DNA of 64,000 nucleotides from Paucisalibacillus algeriensis (GTDB lineage: Bacteria; Bacillota; Bacilli; Bacillales; Amphibacillaceae). The translations under genes and the position numbers were made by a program. The stretch is from NCBI RefSeq assembly GCF_000577245.1, contig NZ_CBYO010000011.1:62001-126000 (forward strand), written 5' to 3'. Below, one piece after another: positions 58,532 to 64,000 of this stretch (position 1 is the stretch's first letter; each line of letters opens with the position of its first letter). Under the pieces are notes generated by a model. The model did not search any database. It was given only the letters and a program-made list of their open reading frames with translations, and had not been told where the DNA came from.

Positions 58532-59902
58532 TCATATAGAACGCATATATATTTCGTTTCGGAGAAGCTCTAGCTCAACTTGTTTGTATGATTCTGTGAT
58601 GACCCGTTTGTATTTACCAAAAGTGATAATGGTATTCCCAAACAAATTCCCCGTAATAGTCAATTTTGCATGTCTTTCTTGGCTATCATTACTAAAAGAG
58701 TCCAGTCGTTCCATTATATTTTTTAGCAACTCTGTGTTTTTGTTATAAGACACTTTTTGTTTTTGTAAAGTAGAGAGTAATTTCGGGTTTGAGTTGATAT
58801 TTGGTACTTGAGATAGTTTTTCGCCGATAATTGTTAATTTCGCTAAAGTATCTTGAATTTCCTTCTTTTCTAATTCAAGTTTTTCCAACTCTTGAATTTT
58901 CAAATGGCTTTGTCCAAGGATTATCTCGGTTTTTGTATTCATGTAATTTCCAACATGCTTTACTTGGACTAAGTTCTTTGCAGAGACACGACCACCAATG
59001 ATACTACCTCTTTGACATATTAACTCACTTCCTACAACGCATTCACTATGTAGAATAGAATTTTCAACATATAAATTCTTACCTACTCGAACATTACCCT
59101 GGTTAACGTAGCCTATTTGAATACTTTCATCAGCTATAATCGAACCTTTTTGCAATCCTGATAGCCCTTCTGCTACATAAATAGAACCATGTGCGATAAT
59201 AGTTGCAGCCTCGACCATTCCAAATATCTTCACGTCTCCACCGGCAGTTATGGTGTATCCAGAAGGAACATCCCCTTTTATTACAATATTCCCAATAAAA
59301 TCAATGTTACCTTCTTTCATCGTAAGAGTAGATGTCACCTCATAAACTGGATGAACATGGATATAATTGGCTTGGACATTGGCTTGGCCAATCGAATTAG
59401 AATAAAAGGACAAATCCTCTTGCGAAAATCGAACGTTTTTACCCGCTTTAATCTGAACTGGTTTCCCTGGTTTTGCAGGTATAATGCTTCCAGACACACT
59501 AGTTCCTGGTATACCTTCTGTAGGCAAAGATACTGTGGCAAGCTTTTCATCCTTATTAACGGATGGAATACGCATCACTTCCCGAAAATTCCAGCTATCA
59601 TTTTTTTCAACTGTGGGATTAAAATTAATTTTGTAATTTATTTTGCCGTCATGTCCTGGAGTAGGAGCTTCCCCTTGCGCCAAGATTATTGGAAAATCAT
59701 CAAGTGAAACTCCTGAAATTATTTGTTCGATGTGGTCGTGAATAATACCAAAATTAATATTATTCTTTGCAAGAAAGTCTTGAAAAGAATTCATCGTAAT
59801 TTCCTTATCTCTGTTTACCAGATATTCATCCGTAAAATGGAGTTCTGCGACCATTGCATCTTTGGATGTAATGATTTTGAAGAGTTGACTGAGATCGGCC
59901 AT
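58532..59902 (-). CDS. DUF342 / FapA-like flagellar-associated protein
   Basis: A 456-residue protein of the FapA (DUF342) family. It has an N-terminal region with SLPTEGIPGTSVSGSIIPAKPG, a central beta-helix-like repeat of short strands (about 190-320: GGDVKIFGMVEAATIIAHGS), then a coiled coil (330-400). The name refers to a role in polar flagellar assembly in Vibrio; in Bacilli its function is unknown. The start is among ATG 59908, GTG 59905 and ATG 59902; spacing from AAAGGAG favours 59902. Lies directly after sigD. I recall no such gene at this place in B. subtilis. Confidence 0.82.
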   Translation of the reverse strand: MADLSQLFKIITSKDAMVAELHFTDEYLVNRDKEITMNSFQDFLAKNNINFGIIHDHIEQIISGVSLDDFPIILAQGEAPTPGHDGKINYKINFNPTVEKNDSWNFREVMRIPSVNKDEKLATVSLPTEGIPGTSVSGSIIPAKPGKPVQIKAGKNVRFSQEDLSFYSNSIGQANVQANYIHVHPVYEVTSTLTMKEGNIDFIGNIVIKGDVPSGYTITAGGDVKIFGMVEAATIIAHGSIYVAEGLSGLQKGSIIADESIQIGYVNQGNVRVGKNLYVENSILHSECVVGSELICQRGSIIGGRVSAKNLVQVKHVGNYMNTKTEIILGQSHLKIQELEKLELEKKEIQDTLAKLTIIGEKLSQVPNINSNPKLLSTLQKQKVSYNKNTELLKNIMERLDSFSNDSQERHAKLTITGNLFGNTIITFGKYKRVITESYKQVELELLRNEIYMRSI

Positions 59903-59928
59903 CACCATGCTACTCCTTTAATATTGAA

Positions 59929-60702
59929 TTATAGGGCCTCTTGAAGTTTGTTACGTAATTTAAAAATCGCTTTTTTATGAATTTGTGAAATCCTTGAAGT
60001 AGTAAGCCCGAGTACATGTCCTATTTCTGTAAATGTTAGCCCATCTTGATAAAATAGACTTATAATCATCTGTTCATTTTCTTTTAAGTCCTTTATGCTT
60101 TCAGCAAGTTCCTTATATTGCTCTTTCCTAACTATATGCGAATCTGGTTGTATGCTAGTATCATCGGGAATGGTATACCCAATTCCTTCTTTAAGTTGAT
60201 GACTGGAACCTTCTTTTGACTTTTCCTCTATAGAAAGCAAATTAGCAAACACTGCATCCCTAACATGAGTCTCTACTTCTTGGGCATGCATTCCGAGAGC
60301 CTTGGCTACTTCGTCTGAACTAGGTTCCCGCTGATATAGCTGAATTAATTCTTGTGTGGCTTTTTCAATTTTTTTCGTTTTTTCCCGTATTGATCTCGGT
60401 AACCAGTCTTCTTTTCTTAATCCATCGATAATGGCGCCTCGGATCCTGAAGGAAGCATACGTATCAAATTTCAAATCGCGATCTAAATCGAACTTTTTAA
60501 GAGCATCATAAAGTCCAAATAATCCTAGACTTTTTATATCATCTTTTATGACGCTACTAGGTAAATGACTCATTGCTCGTTCTACATGATAATTTACTAG
60601 GTGCATATATTGTTGAATGAGTTTATTTGCTGCTTCGTTGTCTTGATGTTTTTTCCATTTATTCCATAGTTCATGCTCTAGAGGAGAGATTTTTGTTCCC
60701 AA
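59929..60702 (-). CDS. sigD: RNA polymerase sigma-D factor (motility sigma)
   Basis: A FliA/WhiG-type sigma factor of 257 residues that drives late flagellar, chemotaxis and autolysin genes. Region 2 includes GLFGLYDALKKFD and KFDTYASFRIRGAIIDGLR, region 3 EPSSDEVAKALGM, and region 4 the helix-turn-helix FTEIGHVLGLTTSRISQIHKKA. The start is TTG at 60702 (MGTKISPLEHELW), 8 nt after AGGAG. Repeat element C separates it from cheD, so its expression as the distal gene of the fla/che operon could be affected. Confidence 0.95.
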   Translation of the reverse strand: MGTKISPLEHELWNKWKKHQDNEAANKLIQQYMHLVNYHVERAMSHLPSSVIKDDIKSLGLFGLYDALKKFDLDRDLKFDTYASFRIRGAIIDGLRKEDWLPRSIREKTKKIEKATQELIQLYQREPSSDEVAKALGMHAQEVETHVRDAVFANLLSIEEKSKEGSSHQLKEGIGYTIPDDTSIQPDSHIVRKEQYKELAESIKDLKENEQMIISLFYQDGLTFTEIGHVLGLTTSRISQIHKKAIFKLRNKLQEAL

Positions 60703-60776
60703 ATGACTTGCTCCTCTCTGTCCTATTTTTTATTAGGGATGTTAAAGTCTAATATGTTACTTTCTTGCTTAGCCCT

Positions 60777-60898
60777 CGTCCCAAATACACTTCGTTTTCA
60801 CTGCCAGTATAGGGGCGAATGGTGATCTTCCTTGCGTTATCGCACTGTGGGGTCTCCCCTATGCCTTTCGTCCCGCTGGAGTCTTCGTGTATTGGGCC
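60777..60898. repeat. Repeat element C (short relative of A/B) with direct repeats
   Basis: About 122 bp between cheD and sigD. Its left part (AAATACACTTCG...CCAGTATAGGGGCGA) is similar to the left arm of element A, and its right end (CTTCGTGTATTGGG) is the inverse of the left end. It is flanked by GCTTAGCCCT at 60767-60776 and 60899-60908, a 10-bp direct repeat that looks like a target-site duplication. Confidence 0.6.
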
Positions 60899-60968
60899 GC
60901 TTAGCCCTTTTAGTTAAAAATCTTCTTCACTCGTATTGGAACATAAACCCTAAATACACACGGAAGGT

Positions 60969-61475
60969 TTATATAACATGCTCGCCTTTTGTAATGGTTC
61001 GTATTTTTAGTTTTCCAGTTTGTGGGTTGAATTCAATTGTTCGACCATAATTTCCCCCAACATCCGATGACTCAACTGGTATCTTATGTTCTTCTAGTTT
61101 TTGTAAAACCGCTTCTACATTTCTTTTCCCAATGCGCATGATGTCATTAGCAGTATTGATTTGAAACATTTGTGCGCCACCCGCTAGTTTTGCTTTAAGT
61201 TGTGATTTTCTAATTCCTTTACTACAAAGCCTATCTACTAGTATGTCAATTGCGGTATCAGCATATTTATATTTGTTTAATGATGCCTGTTTTCCAAGAC
61301 TTGAGTCAGGTAACATAACGTGTGCCATTCCAGCAGTTTCCTTCTGAATATTGTAGAGGACAACACCTACACAAGATCCTAATCCTGATGTTCGAATCAT
61401 ATCAGGGGCAGTGACCACATTTAAATCTGCAATCCCAACTTTTACTATGGACTGATCCTGTATTTTGCTACTCAT
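60969..61475 (-). CDS. cheD: Chemoreceptor glutamine deamidase CheD
   Basis: CheD deamidates receptor glutamines and, bound to CheC, stimulates CheY-P dephosphorylation. The 168-residue product has the catalytic C35 in [10 protein letters not shown] and H52 in AHVMLPDSS. Its ATG overlaps the end of cheC by 8 nt, so the partner proteins are coupled. Confidence 0.95.
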   Translation of the reverse strand: MSSKIQDQSIVKVGIADLNVVTAPDMIRTSGLGSCVGVVLYNIQKETAGMAHVMLPDSSLGKQASLNKYKYADTAIDILVDRLCSKGIRKSQLKAKLAGGAQMFQINTANDIMRIGKRNVEAVLQKLEEHKIPVESSDVGGNYGRTIEFNPQTGKLKIRTITKGEHVI

Positions 61476-62097
61476 AACTTTGAATTCCTAAAGCCTGAAA
61501 TATTTTCGTAAACGATTCTGGTGAAGGTAGTAGTAAAAGCTGGCCATTAATACCTTGATTATTTTCTTCTGTATCATTAATTTTAGTATTAATAATGATA
61601 GCAAAATCGTATACTTCAGAAACTTGAAGCAACCCAACAGTCAGAATTGCCCCTGCCATGTCGACACTTAAATGAGGAACAGATGGCTGCATATTAATAT
61701 TAGTGAAATCAGATAGAGCTGTGAGGTATGAACCAGCTAATATATTTCCGGCTTCTTGAAGTGCTGATACCGCCAATTCATCCTGCTGTGTAAATGATAT
61801 TTCGTCATTATTGGTCATTTGTCTTACAAGAGATTCCGCTTCTTCTATTGTAAACAAAAGATAGACCATGCCAGGTGCTTTACCATGAATTTGAAATAGA
61901 ATTCCAACAATTAAATGTTCTGGACCACCAACCATCTCCATCACATCGTCGAATGCTACGATCTCGATACTAGGAACTTCCATATCGACTTTTTTTTGAA
62001 TTAACCTGGACATGGAGGTGGCTGCATTACCTGCCCCGATATTTCCTATTTCTTTCAGTGCATCAAGTTGAATAGTAGAGAATTGTTGATAGTTCAT
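61468..62097 (-). CDS. cheC: CheY-P phosphatase CheC
   Basis: A 209-residue member of the CheC/CheX/FliY phosphatase family. Both active sites are present: E16xxN19 in [13 protein letters not shown] and the second in [13 protein letters not shown]. CheC binds CheD and CheY-P in the Bacillus adaptation loop. Starts 1 nt after cheW. Confidence 0.95.
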   Translation of the reverse strand: MNYQQFSTIQLDALKEIGNIGAGNAATSMSRLIQKKVDMEVPSIEIVAFDDVMEMVGGPEHLIVGILFQIHGKAPGMVYLLFTIEEAESLVRQMTNNDEISFTQQDELAVSALQEAGNILAGSYLTALSDFTNINMQPSVPHLSVDMAGAILTVGLLQVSEVYDFAIIINTKINDTEENNQGINGQLLLLPSPESFTKIFQALGIQSYE

Positions 62098-62098
62098 A

Positions 62099-62572
62099 TT
62101 ATTGACCTTCTACTGTTTTTAACTCGGTAATTTCCTCGGTAGTTAGTATCTTTCTAAGGTCAAGTAAAATGAGTAAACGATTCTCCAGTTTTGCTACTCC
62201 TTCAATATAATCCTGATTTACTACACCAATCACTTCAGGTGCAGGTTCAATGATATCAGTTGGAATATCAATCACATCATTAGCAGCATCCACGATTAGA
62301 CCCACTTCCATATCTTCCAGATAAACGATGATGATACGTGTAGACTCGTTGTAGTCTGTTTCTTCAATTCCCAAACGTGAACGAAGATCGATGATTGGGG
62401 TTACAACTCCTCTTAAGTTAATAACGCCTTTTACAAATTTTGCAGTGTTAGGAACTCTTGTAATTGTTTGAATACGTTCAATTGAACCTATTTGTTGAAC
62501 TGATACTGCAAATTCCTCATCTTTTAATTGAAATACAATAACCTTTTTCTCAGTAGCTGTTTCAAAACTCAT
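62099..62572 (-). CDS. cheW: Chemotaxis coupling protein CheW
   Basis: CheW couples receptors to CheA. A single 157-residue CheW domain (VIVFQLKDEEFAVSVQQI; VPNTAKFVKGVINLRGVVTPIIDLR) with no receiver domain, so not CheV. Lies 26 nt after cheA. Confidence 0.95.
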   Translation of the reverse strand: MSFETATEKKVIVFQLKDEEFAVSVQQIGSIERIQTITRVPNTAKFVKGVINLRGVVTPIIDLRSRLGIEETDYNESTRIIIVYLEDMEVGLIVDAANDVIDIPTDIIEPAPEVIGVVNQDYIEGVAKLENRLLILLDLRKILTTEEITELKTVEGQ

Positions 62573-62598
62573 GACTGCTTCCCCCTTGGATTACTATC

Positions 62599-64000
62599 TT
62601 ATTTAATGATTGCGTTACTATCAATAATTAGTGCAACCTGACCATCACCAAGAATTGTTGCGCCAGATATTGCAAAAGTGTTACTCAAGTACGAACCTAA
62701 TGATTTAAGGACGATTTCTTGTTGGCCAATAAAAGAATCAACGACAAGGGCTGCCATTTTTTCTCCTTTTTTTACAATTACAATAGACGTATACTCTTCG
62801 TCAACTTTCGTGTTAGGAATACCAAAAACGTCTTTTAAGTTCACTAATGGAACGACTTTTCCTCGGAAATCAATTACTTTCTTATGGTGAGCCGAATGGA
62901 TTTGTTCACTTGAAACAATAGCTGTTTCAATTATTGATGACAATGGAATGGCATATTTCTCTTTATTTAATTCCACTAACAGAACCGAAATAATGGTTAA
63001 TGTCAATGGTAGCTGAACAGAGAATATGGAGCCTTTATTAAGTTCTGAATCAATAGAAATACTACCACCTAAGGATTCGATTGTGTTCTTAACCACATCT
63101 AAACCTACACCTCGACCAGAGATATCGGAAATCTTGTCCGCAGTAGAAAATCCACTTGCCATTATTAATTCATAAATTTGTTGCTCAGTTAATGCATCGC
63201 TTTCTCGTTCAGTTAATAATCCATTCTTAATTGCCTTTGATAATACTTTTTCTTTATTAATACCGGCTCCATCATCTTCTATTTCGATGAATACATGATT
63301 TCCACTATGGTAGGCTTTTAATTTAATAGTACCTTTTTCTAGTTTTCCTTTTTGTAATCTTTCTTCTGGCGTTTCAATACCATGATCAATAGCATTACGT
63401 AGAAGATGAACAATTGGATCTCCAATTTCGTCGATTACCGTCCGGTCAAGTTCTGTATCTGCACCAATAATTTCAATATCCACTTGTTTCTGTAAATCCC
63501 GAGCCAATTTACGAACCATTCTTGGGAATCTATTAAACACGTGATCAATTGGTACCATCCGCATGGTTAAAATGATATTTTGCAAATCACTTGATACCCT
63601 TGCCATTCGTTCAACGGTATCTTGCAAATCGGCATTCTTCAAATCTGAAGAGATTTGTTCTAAGCGACCACGATCAATAATAAGTTCCTCGAAAAGATTC
63701 ATTAAAACATCTAACTTTTCAATATTTACTCGAATTGTTTTATGTTGGTTTTTTGCAGGTTCTTGTTGTTCTTTATTTTTATGCTCTTCATTATTATTAG
63801 AATTACTTTCAGTATTTTCTTTTATCGATGAATTATTTTCTTTTGATTCTCGATATTTCTTAACTGAAAAAGGGTTGACATTTACAGAATCAATTTCTGA
63901 TACTTTTTTAATTTTCCCTTCAATTTCCTTAGCATTTTGGTTCGATATAAGAATAACAGAAAAAGTAAAATCAAAGTTTTCTTCTTCAAGATCACTTACT
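62599..64000 (-). CDS. cheA: Chemotaxis histidine kinase CheA (5' end cut by window)
   Basis: CheA phosphorylates CheY and CheB in response to receptors. The reading frame stays open to the window edge, giving 466 codons plus the stop; the phosphotransfer domain with the active histidine is outside. Present are part of the CheY-binding P2 domain (residues translated from 63830-64000), an Asn/Glu/Lys-rich linker, the dimerisation domain (IEKLDVLMNLFEELIIDRGRLEQ in part), the ATPase with N box HLLRNAIDHGIE, DDGAGI and GRGVGLDVV, and a C-terminal CheW-like domain. The internal ATG at 63702 is not the gene start. Confidence 0.96.
   Translation of the reverse strand, partial: VSDLEEENFDFTFSVILISNQNAKEIEGKIKKVSEIDSVNVNPFSVKKYRESKENNSSIKENTESNSNNNEEHKNKEQQEPAKNQHKTIRVNIEKLDVLMNLFEELIIDRGRLEQISSDLKNADLQDTVERMARVSSDLQNIILTMRMVPIDHVFNRFPRMVRKLARDLQKQVDIEIIGADTELDRTVIDEIGDPIVHLLRNAIDHGIETPEERLQKGKLEKGTIKLKAYHSGNHVFIEIEDDGAGINKEKVLSKAIKNGLLTERESDALTEQQIYELIMASGFSTADKISDISGRGVGLDVVKNTIESLGGSISIDSELNKGSIFSVQLPLTLTIISVLLVELNKEKYAIPLSSIIETAIVSSEQIHSAHHKKVIDFRGKVVPLVNLKDVFGIPNTKVDEEYTSIVIVKKGEKMAALVVDSFIGQQEIVLKSLGSYLSNTFAISGATILGDGQVALIIDSNAIIK

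Overview
The window is one continuous stretch of chromosome from a spore-forming, flagellated, low-G+C member of the Bacillaceae. Every recognisable gene is on the minus strand, so transcription runs from high to low coordinates. The signs of lineage are spore genes (cotE, spoVS, dpaA/dpaB, ymxH, spoIIIE), a sigD/chemotaxis block, and the gene order of the Bacillus subtilis mutS to cheA region. Protein style (acidic linkers, AT-rich intergenic DNA, palindromic dispersed repeats) fits a halotolerant genus such as Oceanobacillus or Virgibacillus, but that placement is inference. No tRNA, rRNA, CRISPR array, prophage or complete insertion sequence was seen.

Region by region, read from high to low coordinates. 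(1) 57.7-64.0 kb: end of the fla/che operon, with cheA (cut by the window edge), cheW, cheC, cheD, sigD, a DUF342/FapA-like gene, a small unknown gene and swrB. (2) 51.3-57.6 kb: rpsB, tsf, pyrH, frr, uppS, cdsA and rasP. The dxr and proS genes that normally sit here are absent. (3) 38.3-51.0 kb: polC, an inserted RsbR-type STAS gene, then rimP-nusA-ylxR-ylxQ-infB-ylxP-rbfA-truB-ribC. (4) 32.1-38.3 kb: rpsO, pnp, ylxY, the M16 protease gene mlpA and ymxH. (5) 26.0-32.1 kb: dipicolinate synthase (dpaAB), then asd-dapG-dapA, which supply its precursor, then tepA-ylzJ. (6) 10.0-26.0 kb: spoIIIE, the GntR gene ymfC, a nupNOPQ-type nucleoside importer, the ymfF-ymfH-ymfI genes linked to EF-P modification, ymfJ, ymfK, rodZ, pgsA and cinA. 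(7) 1-9.9 kb: recA, rny, ymdB, spoVS, miaB-ricA, cotE and mutS (3' end outside the window).

Regulatory signals read directly include a LexA box and sigma-A promoter at recA, a sigma-K promoter at dpaA, a sigma-E promoter at cotE, sigma-A promoters at rny, rpsO, rpsB and the STAS gene, extended -10 promoters at mutS and spoIIIE, and about 25 hairpins, most of them followed by a T-run.

The most unusual content is non-coding. Two related 375-430 bp elements with terminal inverted repeats (5181-5610 and 32744-33118) seem to derive from one long-hairpin ancestor, and each has lost the opposite arm. A shorter relative at 60777-60898 lies between cheD and sigD and is flanked by a 10-bp direct repeat that looks like a target-site duplication. 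A different palindromic repeat lies between ylxP and rbfA. No clearly new protein system was found; the least understood genes are the DUF342/99-residue pair between sigD and swrB, the polC-linked STAS gene, and ymfK.
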